A stretch of DNA of 64,000 nt from an uncultured Sphingobacteriales bacterium (GCA_937991535.1 CALKHN010000003.1:1-64000), one strand, 5' to 3'. Positions 41,433 to 51,520 are shown, counted from the stretch's first letter. Translations and numbers: made by a program. Notes: a model not told the origin generated them from the letters alone.

Positions 41433-42677
41433 CTATGATTTTTGATTGGTTTGAGGAATGGTAACGGTAACTGTTGTTCCCTTGCCCAAAGTACTTTTTA
41501 TTTTAATATTGCCCTTTAAAATATCTGCATATCTTTTTATAATATGCAGGCCTAAACCTGTTCCCTGTATATTGACCGCATTTCTTCCCCTGAAGAAGCT
41601 TGAAAACAGTTGCTGCTGATCTTCTTCAGCTATACCAATGCCCTTATCTGTAATTTTTATTTCAAATTCCCGATCACTCGTCTTGCTGCTCACCTCAATA
41701 GCGGTGTTTTCATCCGAAAATTTAATGGCGTTGGCAAGAAGATTGATGATAATATTTTTGAGTAAGCGCTTATCGGAAAAGAGCGCCGGGTTTCCTTCAC
41801 AGGAGAAAATGATCTGCTGTCCTGTTTTCTGTAAAGGTTTCATCTCTTCAACCAGTTCTTCCATAAATTCTTCAAGATTAAATAATACCGGATGTATTTC
41901 CACTTTATCCTCCTCTAATTTTCCGAGAGACAGGAAATCGTCTAAAATATCATTTAAATTTCTTACAGCATTTTTAATTTTTTCTACGTGGCGGTTTCTT
42001 TTATCCTGTTCGGCTGTAGTGGTATATTTTGATAGCAAAGAAGCGGAAGACAGTACTGTGCTGAGTGGTGTACGAAATTCATGGGAAGCTATGGAAACAA
42101 AGCGGCTTTTAATTTCACTGAGCTGCTTTTCTTTGCTGAGCGCATCGTTCAGTTCTTTCTGGGATTGTTCAAGTTTTTGTAATGCCTCTTTTAATATCAG
42201 TGTTCTTTCTTCCACTTTTACTTCGAGCTGTGTGTTTAGTTTGCGCATATCGCTGGTCATTTTTTCCAGTTCCAGTTGCTGCTGCAGCATGTTTTGCTCT
42301 ATCTTTTTTCTATGGGTAATATCTACAATAAAAGCGGTTACGAACAATTCATCTTCTCTGTTATAAAAGCTCAGGCTCACCTCAACCGGAATTTCCGATC
42401 CGTCACTTTTTTTTCCATACAGGTCTCTTCCCGATCCCATTATCCGGTTTTGCGGGTGATGATAAAATCCCTGGCGCTGTTGGGAATGGAGAGGGTGGAA
42501 GCGTTGTGGTATCAGCATCTCTATAGGCTTTCCAATTACCTCCTGTGCTTCGTACTCAAACATGTGCTCTGCGGCGGGATTAATTATTGTAATCTCCCCC
42601 TTGCTATTGGTAAGTATAATACCTTCCGTTGCGTGTTCAAATAAAGATACGAGATGCGCTGTATCCAGTTTCATCAT
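41433..42677 (-). CDS. PAS sensor histidine kinase, FixL-like
   Basis: 414 aa, soluble. PAS domain (residues about 5-125) of the FixL type: IEMLIPQRFHPLHSQQRQGF with His64 at the place of FixL's heme-ligating His, then RIMGSGRDLYGKKSDGSEIP with Arg84 at the place of the distal Arg. A coiled coil (125-185) follows, then HisKA with His199 in SHEFRTP, and HATPase motifs (NLLANAIKF, DKGIGI, GTGLGLHII). The His is also common in non-heme PAS domains, so oxygen sensing is a suggestion only. It pairs with the downstream REC-Crp regulator. Confidence 0.9.
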   Translation of the reverse strand: MMKLDTAHLVSLFEHATEGIILTNSKGEITIINPAAEHMFEYEAQEVIGKPIEMLIPQRFHPLHSQQRQGFYHHPQNRIMGSGRDLYGKKSDGSEIPVEVSLSFYNREDELFVTAFIVDITHRKKIEQNMLQQQLELEKMTSDMRKLNTQLEVKVEERTLILKEALQKLEQSQKELNDALSKEKQLSEIKSRFVSIASHEFRTPLSTVLSSASLLSKYTTTAEQDKRNRHVEKIKNAVRNLNDILDDFLSLGKLEEDKVEIHPVLFNLEEFMEELVEEMKPLQKTGQQIIFSCEGNPALFSDKRLLKNIIINLLANAIKFSDENTAIEVSSKTSDREFEIKITDKGIGIAEEDQQQLFSSFFRGRNAVNIQGTGLGLHIIKRYADILKGNIKIKSTLGKGTTVTVTIPQTNQKS

Positions 42678-42819
42678 AATTAATGCTTGTTACCGATGCC
42701 TGCCTGCTATCTGAGTGTTTGCACTGGTTGCTGGTTTAAGTAAGCAACGCGTTTTTATACACTGGCGGCAGATTTTTTGCCAAAATAAAACAATTACGGC
42801 AAGCGGCAAGCATTGTGTA

Positions 42820-43575
42820 TTAATCTTTCTGACTCATCAGTTCATCTTCCATAGTGCGTACCTGCACATAAAGCATATCATTTTCGAGGTGTGTATGCTG
42901 AACAGTATCATTGTCTAATTCCAGCAATTTCAAAAGTGTTACTTTGTGGGTAACGCAGGCATTGGGGGGAGGAGTATAATTATGCGTGAGTTCGCGCATT
43001 TGCCTGATCAGGTCTTCAATTGATTTTTGTTCCTGCAGCATTACCTGTTCCGCAGGCTTACGCAAAGTGCGAACCAGGAGTGCAGCATAGGATTCTTTAT
43101 TGAGATAAGCCCTTGTTAACTGGCGGATATAAGGAAATACCATCTCTTCTTCATGCTGCTGCCGGGGCATCAGGTTATTGGAAAAGGTTTCAAAAATCCT
43201 TTGAAGTTCGGGCAGGTAAGGATAGGAGGCAGAATGTTTTTTAGTGAGATTACCAAGGAGATCAGCCGTTTCGGGTATAGCGTTTTGGAGATAATGGTGA
43301 TGTACGTGTATAATATAGTCGGCCAGGAAATCCGGTTTCCAGGTTTGGTATTCCTGTAAAGCATGCGAGGTGGTAGTGTGCGTTGCGGCTTCCAGTTCCT
43401 TTATTACACCCTTTGTATCCAGCCCTTTGTTTGCACATATCATTTCTAAAGGAAACCTTCCCCCGCAACAAAAATCAATATCGTATTTTTTAAATACGCG
43501 GGCCGTGCGGTAATCATTTTTTACAATGTCTGAAACGCAGGCGTCTGCCTCAATTTTTTTAATTCCTTCAAGCAT
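42820..43575 (-). CDS. ric: Iron-sulfur cluster repair di-iron protein (Ric/ScdA/YtfE)
   Basis: 251 aa. The N-terminal ScdA_N domain has the CCGG motif (Cys36, Cys37) in YDIDFCCGGRFPLE. The C-terminal hemerythrin-like domain has spaced His and Glu ligands (IIHVHHHYL, LMPRQQHEEEMVFPYI, LELDNDTVQHTHLEND). The protein repairs iron-sulfur centres damaged by nitric oxide or oxidants. A TGAT-N4-ATCA site lies 65 bp upstream, fitting Fnr-type control seen for this gene in other bacteria. Confidence 0.93.
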   Translation of the reverse strand: MLEGIKKIEADACVSDIVKNDYRTARVFKKYDIDFCCGGRFPLEMICANKGLDTKGVIKELEAATHTTTSHALQEYQTWKPDFLADYIIHVHHHYLQNAIPETADLLGNLTKKHSASYPYLPELQRIFETFSNNLMPRQQHEEEMVFPYIRQLTRAYLNKESYAALLVRTLRKPAEQVMLQEQKSIEDLIRQMRELTHNYTPPPNACVTHKVTLLKLLELDNDTVQHTHLENDMLYVQVRTMEDELMSQKD

Positions 43576-43639
43576 ATTTGATTCCTGTAATTTGCAATGC
43601 AGTTTCTGTAAAAATATTATCTCTCCTGAACGGGCAACC

Positions 43640-43651
43640 TGATAAATATCA
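43640..43651. promoter_or_regulatory. Candidate Crp/Fnr-type site before ric
   Basis: TGATAAATATCA is a perfect TGAT-N4-ATCA palindrome 65 bp upstream of the ric start codon, the position of a typical activator or repressor site. Same core as 23549-23560. Confidence 0.5.
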
Positions 43652-43724
43652 TACGCTTTCCTGATCCTTAACAGGAATAATCAGTTTTTGCATTTCTGTT
43701 AAATTATTGCCGGGATTGCCGGTC

Positions 43725-46247
43725 TTATTTCGCGGGTGAAATAAACCCTTTTCTTTTCGCCCATTTCCATACTTCAAACCATAGCACCGAAACGGCCGCT
43801 GCCGCACTGCAGGTAAGCAATTCCTTCAGGGAAAGCGGCGTAATTTTAAAGAATTGTGCTATGGGCTGAACATATAGCATGAGCATCAGCATAATTATCG
43901 TTGCCGATATGATATACAGCATCAGGGTATTGCGGTTGCGCATTTCAGACAGTAACGAATAGTAAAAAGAACGGTTGGCCAATGTAAGGAAAATATTGGC
44001 AAGTACCAGTGTAGCAAAAACCAGGCTTCTGGTGCCTGGTTCATCATAGCCATTGAGTACACCATACCAGTACATCAGCAGAACACCAGCGGTAATTACC
44101 AGCCCCTGTATAATGCTGATCGTCATTTCATGCAATGATAAAAAAGTGGAAGTAAAGGGGCGGGGAGGGATTTGCATTGCATTCGCCTCCATTGGTTCAT
44201 TTTCATATACAACAGAACAGGTGGGCCCCATGATCAGCTCCAAAAAGATGACGTGTACCGGTGTAAAAATGGCAGGATAAACCCACCCTAAGAATAGCGG
44301 TAATGATACGGTTAATATAATAGGGATATGAATGGATATAATATACTGAACAGCCTTTTTGATATTGGTATATATTCGTCGTCCTATGCCCACCGCATCT
44401 ACCATCCTCGACAAATCGTCATCGGCCAGCACAAGCGCAGCCGCCTGCTTTGCTATTTCCGTTCCTTTATTTCCCATGGCAATACCGATATGGGCGGCTT
44501 TTAACGCAGGCGCATCATTTACGCCATCGCCCGTCATGGCCACAATTTCCTGATCGTTTTTTAAGGCATTGATAGCCGCCAGCTTCGCTTCGGGAAACAT
44601 GCGTGTAAATATATTTACTTTCTCCAGTGTTTCCTTCATTTCAATTTCACTAAGCTGGAGCAGTTGTTCGCCATTCATGGAGGCTCCTGCATCTTTTAGG
44701 CCTGCCTGCTGCGCAATGGCCCTGGTAGTAACCTCATTGTCACCGGTAATAATTTTAACAGCAATGCCCGCCTCGTAAAATTGTTCAAATACGGATTTGA
44801 TATTTGGCTTTGGCGGGTCGTAAAAAGCCACAAAACCCAATAATTGAAAGGATAGTTGTTGCTGCTTTGCGGGAAACGTACTGCCTTCAAAAGAAGAAGA
44901 CGCAACACCCAGTATCCGGTAACCCTTTTGTGCCAGTTTGTTTACCTGCTCCAGCATTGCCGTGCTTTCCGATTCGGTAAGCCTGCTTACTGCAATAATG
45001 GCTTCCGGCGCTCCCTTGGCCGCAATGGTACGCCTGCCTGCTTTGTTTTCAAACAGGTGCGTCATCATAGGTGGCGTACCTTCCAGCGGATATTCATGAA
45101 CCATGGTATACTCGCTGCGCTCATCACGGGGGGTGCTCTTTTCGTACGCCTGGTGAAGTGCTTTTTCCATTGGGTCAAAAGGTACGGGCTCACTTGCCCA
45201 CATGGCATATTGTATAACGGATCCGGCGGTTTCGTCGTATCCTGCATTGTCTTCATAAAGCCTGCGGTTGGCATAGGCATATATGGCACGGATGCTCATG
45301 TGATTTTGGGTGATGGTACCGGTTTTGTCAAGACATATAACCGTAGCGCTGCCCAGTGTTTCCACTATCCGTATTTTTTTTACGATGATACCCAACTGCA
45401 TCAGCCGGCGCGACCCCAGTGCCATAAAAGTGGTAAAAGCCACGGGTATCTCTTCGGGTAAAATACTCATGGCAAGGGTAAGTCCTTTTAGCAGACTGTC
45501 GGTTAAGCTCCGGCTTTCCCAATAGTTTACCAGCCATACCAGTAAAAAAATAGCGATACCGGCTATTGCCATGCCTTTCACAAATTTTTCGATTTGCAGT
45601 TGCAGCGGCGTAGCTTCTTCACGAATGCCCGATATGGATTCCCCGATTTGCCCAATTTTGGTTTGTCTGCCAATCTGTAATACCTCACATATGGCAAGAC
45701 CAGACACTACCAATGTGCCGCTGTATACCAGGTTGTCATTGGCGGCGGCAGATTTAAATACAGAATAAGCCTCGCCGGTGAGCATTGATTCGTTAACGGA
45801 AAAATCATTGCTGTGCACAATTTTGCCATCGGCATTAATGGTATCGCCTTCTGCCACCAGCAGCATATCGCCGATCACTATGTCGCGGGTGGGAATGCTG
45901 ATCATGCGGCTGTTCCTGATTACTTTGCTCAGTGGCTGATTGATTTTTTCCAGTGCTTCGAGTGCCCGGCGGCTGCGGTTATCCTGGTAAAATGAAATGC
46001 CTGAAACGATAATAATAGCAGCCAGCATAAAATAAGCCTCGCCGTATTCACCCATTATAAAATAAATAATGGTTACCGCTATTAAAAGCAAAAGCATAGG
46101 TTCTTTTAGCATATCTAACAGAACCCGCCACCATTGATTGGCATTAGGGGTTACCTGCAGGTTGGGGCCATGCTGTTTTCGTGCTGCTTCTGCTTCGGAT
46201 GCACTTAATCCTGTTATGAACTCGGGTATATTGATGTTAGCGGGCAT
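43725..46247 (-). CDS. P-type cation-transporting ATPase
   Basis: 840 aa from the ATG at 46247; a TTG at 46274 would add 9 residues. It has the actuator-domain TGE motif (MLTGEAYSV), a TM4 segment with LPEEIPVAF, phosphorylation Asp307 in CLDKTGTITQN, KGAPEAI, and hinge TGDGVNDAPAL. Layout and helix number fit P2-type (Ca2+-ATPase-like) pumps. TM4 PEEIP differs from the classical PEGLP, so calcium is not certain. Monocistronic; start near ric but on the same strand with a 149-nt gap. Confidence 0.92.
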   Translation of the reverse strand: MPANINIPEFITGLSASEAEAARKQHGPNLQVTPNANQWWRVLLDMLKEPMLLLLIAVTIIYFIMGEYGEAYFMLAAIIIVSGISFYQDNRSRRALEALEKINQPLSKVIRNSRMISIPTRDIVIGDMLLVAEGDTINADGKIVHSNDFSVNESMLTGEAYSVFKSAAANDNLVYSGTLVVSGLAICEVLQIGRQTKIGQIGESISGIREEATPLQLQIEKFVKGMAIAGIAIFLLVWLVNYWESRSLTDSLLKGLTLAMSILPEEIPVAFTTFMALGSRRLMQLGIIVKKIRIVETLGSATVICLDKTGTITQNHMSIRAIYAYANRRLYEDNAGYDETAGSVIQYAMWASEPVPFDPMEKALHQAYEKSTPRDERSEYTMVHEYPLEGTPPMMTHLFENKAGRRTIAAKGAPEAIIAVSRLTESESTAMLEQVNKLAQKGYRILGVASSSFEGSTFPAKQQQLSFQLLGFVAFYDPPKPNIKSVFEQFYEAGIAVKIITGDNEVTTRAIAQQAGLKDAGASMNGEQLLQLSEIEMKETLEKVNIFTRMFPEAKLAAINALKNDQEIVAMTGDGVNDAPALKAAHIGIAMGNKGTEIAKQAAALVLADDDLSRMVDAVGIGRRIYTNIKKAVQYIISIHIPIILTVSLPLFLGWVYPAIFTPVHVIFLELIMGPTCSVVYENEPMEANAMQIPPRPFTSTFLSLHEMTISIIQGLVITAGVLLMYWYGVLNGYDEPGTRSLVFATLVLANIFLTLANRSFYYSLLSEMRNRNTLMLYIISATIIMLMLMLYVQPIAQFFKITPLSLKELLTCSAAAAVSVLWFEVWKWAKRKGFISPAK

Positions 46248-46360
46248 GCTTGCTTTAATATAATGTGGTAACAAAACAGAAAATTATAGATATACCCCCA
46301 CATAATCAACTAAAAACTTTGGAATGATTTACTGTCATCCACCCTTCTGCCCCTTTTGCG

Positions 46361-48856
46361 TTATGATTCCTGCTCCAGGGTTTCTTTTACTTTTTTCTTT
46401 GCCTGGCGAAGCCGGTAATTGAAGGTAAGATTAACCTGCCGCAACCTTCCCTGCGACATACTTTCGGTATAAAAATTAGCGCCTTCTGTAATGGAGCGGT
46501 AGCGGCGCGAATTAAAAACATCCAAAACATTCAGCGTAAGGGTAGCTTTGTCGTTAAGAATGTCTTTACTAACGGCCAGGTCCATCGTTGCAATTGATTT
46601 GCGCCTGCCCTGTGGTGTTTGTTGTGGTGCTTCGTAGTTGCCGCGGATTTGTATATCCGTATTCTTCCAAACAGTAGCCCGTGAAAGTAAACGCACCAGC
46701 CAGCTATAGGTATCGCTCCTGAATTCATCATCGAGGTTGCTGCCATCGGTAATGGCGCGAAAAAAATTAACGCTGGCGTCTGTTTTCCACCAGGTGAAAG
46801 CCGAATAAGATCCCGTAAATTCAGCGCCGAACGAATTTTCGGTTGCCAGGTTTTGCGGAAGTGTAACCGAGTTGCCCTGTTCATTCACTCTTTTTACATA
46901 CAAAATTTTACCTTTTGTATTCCTGTAGTACAACGAAGAACTAATGGACGCTTTATCTAAGTATTTGATATGTCCAATTTCAAAGGAATGAGTGAATTCA
47001 GGATCAAGATCAGGATTGCCGCTCCAGTAATTACGGTTATCACTGTAGGTCATAAACGGACTGAGATCGTTGTATTGAGGTCTACGCACACGCCGGCTGT
47101 AACTTACCTGTATAGCATGTCCTTCGGGCAGATCATACGTAACATGCGCGCTCGGAAACAGGTTTAGGTATTTGCGGGGATTCACTTCATGGGTTTGCCT
47201 GAGCGTGGTGGTTACGTTGGTGAGCTCGCTGCGAAGTCCTAATTGATAAGAAATTTTTTTAACCTTGTTGCCCAATATTGCATAAAGCGCATTAATGTTT
47301 TCTTTGTATAAAAAATTATTCGTCAGCCCCGGCAATTCAAACCAGTCGCCGGTTGCATCTTTTTCAGTTACTGTATAATTATTGGTCATGTTGCGAAAGC
47401 TGCTGCGCAGCCCTGCTTCAAGCTTACCCTTTTCTCCAAAAGGGTGTATGTAATCAATTTGTGTGAGGTATTGCTTTTCCGTTTCATCGTTTACAGAACG
47501 CTGCAGTATAAAAGGTACATCGGTGTGGCTGCCATCCGGGTTAAAACTTTGCTGCCCGAAATATTGATCAGAGTTTTCCCAGTTATCAAGGTAGCGTACA
47601 TCAGCGGTCAGTTCCTGTCCCTGCCGGGCAAAGGTTCTTTTATAACTGAGCGCGTATTCCGAATTGGGTTCCGTTTCTGTTTCATCCTGTGTACGGTGGG
47701 TGATGCCGGTTAGATTTTTTATGGTTGATTCGTAGTCGTGGTAAAAGATGTCGGAAAAGCGTTTGCCCTTGCTGATCCGGTAGGTATAGGCAGCCGTCAG
47801 TATATTTTTGTCGTCGAAAAAATAGTCTAATCCCGCTCTTGCATTATTGTACATGCCTTTTAAACGGTGTTCCATGTTTTTAGTGGAGATAAAAGTGCTG
47901 TCGTTTCGGTAGAGTTCCTGGTAGAGGTCATTTTTTCCCGGTGCATTGCGGTAAGAGGCGGAATAATTAACGAAAAAATTAAAATCTTTACGGCGGTAAT
48001 TTACATTGGCTGCTATTCCGAAGTTTTCCGGATATCCTGCCACCACGTCAAAAGACCCGTTGAATCCCTCCTTGCGTTCCTTCTTTAATACAATATTAAT
48101 GATGCCGCCCATACCTTCTGCTTCATAACGGGCCGATGGATTGGTGATGATCTCTACTTTTTCTATCATACTGCCCTGGAGTTGCTGCAGGCCGCTTCCA
48201 CCTTTTATGCTCACCAGTCCGGACGGCTTTCCGTCTATCAGTATCCGCACACTGTTGCTGCCCCTGAGGCTTACATTGCCTTCCACATCCACTGCTACCG
48301 ACGGAATGTTACTCAAAATGTCGGCAGCGGTTCCACCGGCATTTGCCAGGTCTTTGCCCACATTGAATATTTTTTTGTCTAACGATAATTCCATTGAGCT
48401 CTTTTCGGCCTGGATGTATACTTCTTCAAGTGTTTTGGAAGCAGAAATAAGTTGTATCGTACCAAGGTCAAAGGGCGCATTGCCCGGCGTAAGGGTGATA
48501 GCAGGGGTTTTAAGCGGGCTGTAACCGATAAATTCAACCAGGGCAAAGTAGGTACCTGCAGGGGCTTCAAGGGTAAAATTGCCCGATTCCGCTGTAGTAA
48601 CTGTGGTAACCGGGGTACTGTCGTGCAGCTTAAACAGTTGAACGGTAGCATAGCCAAGTGCTGTGTTGCCGAGGGCTTCTGTAACTTTTCCGGTTATTTT
48701 CAGATCCTGTTTTTTTTGTGCATGCAGTGCCGGGCAGATGAACAGCAATACAAAAAAGAAAAAAACACAAATAATATTTGAAGAAGAAAGCTTTTTAAAG
48801 CGGGCAGTTTTTTCCCCTTTAATAATGGCAGACAAATGCTGGTTCAATGGAAACAA
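46361..48856 (-). CDS. TonB-dependent-receptor-like outer-membrane protein
   Basis: 831 aa. A long N-terminus leads to a signal ending ALHAQ. Residues about 50-140 are a carboxypeptidase-regulatory-like beta-sandwich (ITGKVTEALGNTALGYATVQLF). A plug domain follows (GTAADILSNIPSVAVDVEGNVSLRGSNSVRILIDGKPSG), then a large barrel of the OMP_b-brl_3 type ending in a typical aromatic strand (VNLTFNYRLRQ) plus a basic tail. This fits the Bacteroidota receptors without a SusD partner. Ligand unknown. Confidence 0.9.
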   Translation of the reverse strand: MFPLNQHLSAIIKGEKTARFKKLSSSNIICVFFFFVLLFICPALHAQKKQDLKITGKVTEALGNTALGYATVQLFKLHDSTPVTTVTTAESGNFTLEAPAGTYFALVEFIGYSPLKTPAITLTPGNAPFDLGTIQLISASKTLEEVYIQAEKSSMELSLDKKIFNVGKDLANAGGTAADILSNIPSVAVDVEGNVSLRGSNSVRILIDGKPSGLVSIKGGSGLQQLQGSMIEKVEIITNPSARYEAEGMGGIINIVLKKERKEGFNGSFDVVAGYPENFGIAANVNYRRKDFNFFVNYSASYRNAPGKNDLYQELYRNDSTFISTKNMEHRLKGMYNNARAGLDYFFDDKNILTAAYTYRISKGKRFSDIFYHDYESTIKNLTGITHRTQDETETEPNSEYALSYKRTFARQGQELTADVRYLDNWENSDQYFGQQSFNPDGSHTDVPFILQRSVNDETEKQYLTQIDYIHPFGEKGKLEAGLRSSFRNMTNNYTVTEKDATGDWFELPGLTNNFLYKENINALYAILGNKVKKISYQLGLRSELTNVTTTLRQTHEVNPRKYLNLFPSAHVTYDLPEGHAIQVSYSRRVRRPQYNDLSPFMTYSDNRNYWSGNPDLDPEFTHSFEIGHIKYLDKASISSSLYYRNTKGKILYVKRVNEQGNSVTLPQNLATENSFGAEFTGSYSAFTWWKTDASVNFFRAITDGSNLDDEFRSDTYSWLVRLLSRATVWKNTDIQIRGNYEAPQQTPQGRRKSIATMDLAVSKDILNDKATLTLNVLDVFNSRRYRSITEGANFYTESMSQGRLRQVNLTFNYRLRQAKKKVKETLEQES

Positions 48857-48954
48857 GTTTAAAGATGCTTTTGCAAAACATAAAATTAATCAAAACTTGT
48901 TTCTATTCCATCCGGTACTTACCTGTAGGAGGGGTATGAGATATCAGGTTATAA

Positions 48955-49932
48955 TTATAATAAAGATTCACGAAGCTCCTCCGGCGACTTTGAAGACAAA
49001 TATCCCAAAGGAATGTCGAGCACGGTGCGGGCACCCGTTTGACCTTCTTTTGCCATTTTTCCCACGGACCTCGCGTAAGCTACTAAAACACTGGCGGTAA
49101 ATTCCGGATTGCTTTCTAAGGTCAGGCTAAATTCAATTCTTTGTTTTGATCCGTTTCCGGTAGTGCCGGAACGGAATACGATCCCTCCATGTGGCATACT
49201 TGAATGATTCGCTTTAAGCTCAGCTTCTGTTATGAAATGAACAGTGGTTTCATATGCATCAAAATAATGAGGCATCTTTTTAATGGTATTTTCAATCTCC
49301 GGCAAATTGGCATCTTCCTCTGCAACAACATAACAAACCCGCTCATGTTTTTCGGATGTAGAAAGCCTGGGGTTTTCACCTGAACGCACCCTTTCCATTG
49401 CAGTTTTTTTAGGTATCGTATACTGAACGCCTTTTATAACGCCCGGAACGCGTCTTACCGCGTCAGAATGCCCCTGGCTCAAGCCCTTACCCCAGAAAGT
49501 ATATTCCTCGCCTTGCGGTAAAATACTCTGACCGAGCAGTCTTGCCAGGGAAAACAATCCCGGGTCCCAGCCGGTAGATATAAGACTTAATGTTTTATTA
49601 GATCTTGCAGATTCGTCTACTCGTTTGAAATACGCCGGAATTTTCGCATGGGTATCAAAGCTATCAACGGTGTTAAACATTTTAGAAACCATGATCACCT
49701 GTTCCGGCAGGTCTTTTAAAGAGCCGCCGCAAAGAATCATTACGTCAATTTTGCCCTTGTACTCTTCCATTTGATCAATGGCTACCACTTTTGACGCGCT
49801 ATCCAATGCTGCCGGTACTCTTCTTGTAAATATGGCTACTAATTCCATGTCCGGATTTTGTTTAACAGCCATTTCAACACCTTTTCCCAGGTTACCATAG
49901 CCCACAATGCCCAATCTTAAAATCGTATTCAA
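48955..49932 (-). CDS. ddh: meso-Diaminopimelate dehydrogenase
   Basis: 325 aa, the usual length. The Rossmann start LGIVGYGNLGKGVE, NADP-side residues IFTRRVP, GGSLKDLPEQ, and the characteristic STGWDPGLFSLARLL and FWGKGLSQGHSDAVRRVPGV segments identify Ddh. The enzyme makes meso-DAP in one step from tetrahydrodipicolinate, ammonia and NADPH, for lysine and peptidoglycan. It is a shortcut variant of the pathway with patchy distribution. Stand-alone gene. Confidence 0.94.
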   Translation of the reverse strand: MNTILRLGIVGYGNLGKGVEMAVKQNPDMELVAIFTRRVPAALDSASKVVAIDQMEEYKGKIDVMILCGGSLKDLPEQVIMVSKMFNTVDSFDTHAKIPAYFKRVDESARSNKTLSLISTGWDPGLFSLARLLGQSILPQGEEYTFWGKGLSQGHSDAVRRVPGVIKGVQYTIPKKTAMERVRSGENPRLSTSEKHERVCYVVAEEDANLPEIENTIKKMPHYFDAYETTVHFITEAELKANHSSMPHGGIVFRSGTTGNGSKQRIEFSLTLESNPEFTASVLVAYARSVGKMAKEGQTGARTVLDIPLGYLSSKSPEELRESLL

Positions 49933-50433
49933 TCTGTGTATCCTCCTTTTTATTGGTATGTTATCTTAAATCTATTCGTTATAAAGCTACGAATCACCTG
50001 CCTGGTGAACCGCAAATTAAACCCAATAAAAAATGAGGACAAAAAGATTTTTCCTTTGTTCCGCCGGTCCATGCCTGTTAAGTCGTAAAATCTCCGCTGT
50101 GATTATTTAAAAGCATAACAAATTGTTGGTAAATGAAGCTAAGACAAGGTTCCGGAAGAACGTATTTGGCGTTCTCCAAATGGGGAATTCGTTCTACATT
50201 ATGGACCAAATAAGACGCTGGAAGCAAAAATCGGGAGCACAAATTTGCTGAAATGGCTCATGCAGATACTCGATAATAGTATTACTCGGTCAGCATTTCA
50301 TCGCGGAACAGCTTATACATGTATTCTTTCCGTCCTCGTCGGCTCCTTTCATTTTGAAGAAAAGCATTATGGGCCGTGTTCCTCGTTGTTACAGTAAAAC
50401 GCATATGATCGTTTAATTAAAAAAACTTTAATC
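49933..50433. other. Intergenic region with a start-less open frame and a repeat copy
   Basis: No supported gene. A plus-strand frame with no start codon is open at 50143-50397 (85 codons, KVPEERIWRSPNGEFVLHY and onward) and could be a gene remnant. The segment 50129-50165 recurs, diverged, at 51976-52017. Confidence 0.35.
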
Positions 50434-50907
50434 TCAATAATCATCAGAATAAACTTGCTTCCGGTTTAAGATATATCGGACACTAAAAGCAGCATTAACT
50501 GTAGTAAAGCCCTTTTCGCCAGCAAAATAATAACCTGGACTCCAATCCACCTGAAGATTAAGAGGGGAATTCAAAATCCTCCAATCAAAACCGATAATAG
50601 CGGCTAATCCAAAACTATTTCTTTCAAAATGATAGGAAGGCCCACCTCCAATCAATGCTGAAAATCGTTTGCCAGCAAGGGCAACATGTTTTTCAAATAA
50701 ACCTGAAATTAAAATACCATCGTTATCCTTCGGAAAATCCTTGGCGGCAATTACCTCAAAAGCGAAATTGCTGTTAAAGAATTTTTTGTAAGTAATACCT
50801 GTTGCACCTCCGGCACGGATGCCCAATGCTGATTCTCTTGCTGTGTATTGGGCGAAGGAACTGTAGTGTTGCACAATGCAAAAAAAAATCAAGTAAAATA
50901 TTTTCAT
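50434..50907 (-). CDS. Small outer-membrane barrel-like protein
   Basis: 157 aa from the ATG at 50907; another ATG at 50916 is possible. Signal peptide ends near SSFAQ. The mature part shows strands with alternating pattern (LGIRAGGATGITYKKFFNSNFAFEVIAAK, RFSALIGGGPSYHF, AAFSVRYIL) as in eight-stranded outer-membrane barrels. Function unknown. It borders the repeat-rich accessory region. Confidence 0.7.
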   Translation of the reverse strand: MKIFYLIFFCIVQHYSSFAQYTARESALGIRAGGATGITYKKFFNSNFAFEVIAAKDFPKDNDGILISGLFEKHVALAGKRFSALIGGGPSYHFERNSFGLAAIIGFDWRILNSPLNLQVDWSPGYYFAGEKGFTTVNAAFSVRYILNRKQVYSDDY

Positions 50908-51453
50908 GATAAGCAAATCTTAATTTGTTGAATTAAAGCAGGTGGCTATTATTTCTTTCCTCCTGGTCTTACAAATAATCCTGTATCCAAGGATCAGCAT
51001 TCCTTCAGCAGGCATTGTATCTAATCATTAATGCTTAGAATAATCATGCCAGAATACCGCTTTCCCACCTTCCCCATACACTCAATGTTCCGAAGTGAGA
51101 AGTGCACGATGCGAGAAAGGAATTAATGCCTGGAAACCGGCAATTGGATTAACACGCGATTGATATGAATGTATTGAATTTTCGCTTCTATGATCATTGT
51201 TGCCACTTAGAGTAGTCGAAGCACAGCAGTCAACGCCCAAATATACAAAACCTGCTTTCTTGACTACATGCGAAGCCTACTTTAGCGTATAAGTATACAT
51301 TTGGTTCTATTATCCATCCGGCGCTTCGCATAAATGGCGCTTAGTAATAGTAAAATACGCTACTTGCATGATGACTTCAATTATTCAGCGGTGTGCCGGC
51401 TTTGCAATCCGATACAGCAAAGAAGCGGTTAGGCAGATGCCTTCTGCGTCGGC

Positions 51454-51520
51454 ATGACAAGCAGTGGTATTTAAGCTCAGCATTAGAAATGCAGTTCACC
51501 TGGTTTCCTCTGCCTGTCAT
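51454..51520. repeat. 67-nt inverted-repeat element, copy 1
   Basis: Ends ATGACAAGCAG and CTGCCTGTCAT; one mismatch between the arms. The interior differs most from the other copies. Length is identical to the three others (51758, 57641, 62414). Confidence 0.7.

Noticed and set aside
41638..42366. 242-codon frame antisense to the PAS kinase
   Set aside because: Ser/Phe-rich shadow of the kinase coding strand; the kinase is certain.
42276..42644. 122-codon frame antisense to the PAS kinase N-terminus
   Set aside because: Shadow of the FixL-like PAS domain.
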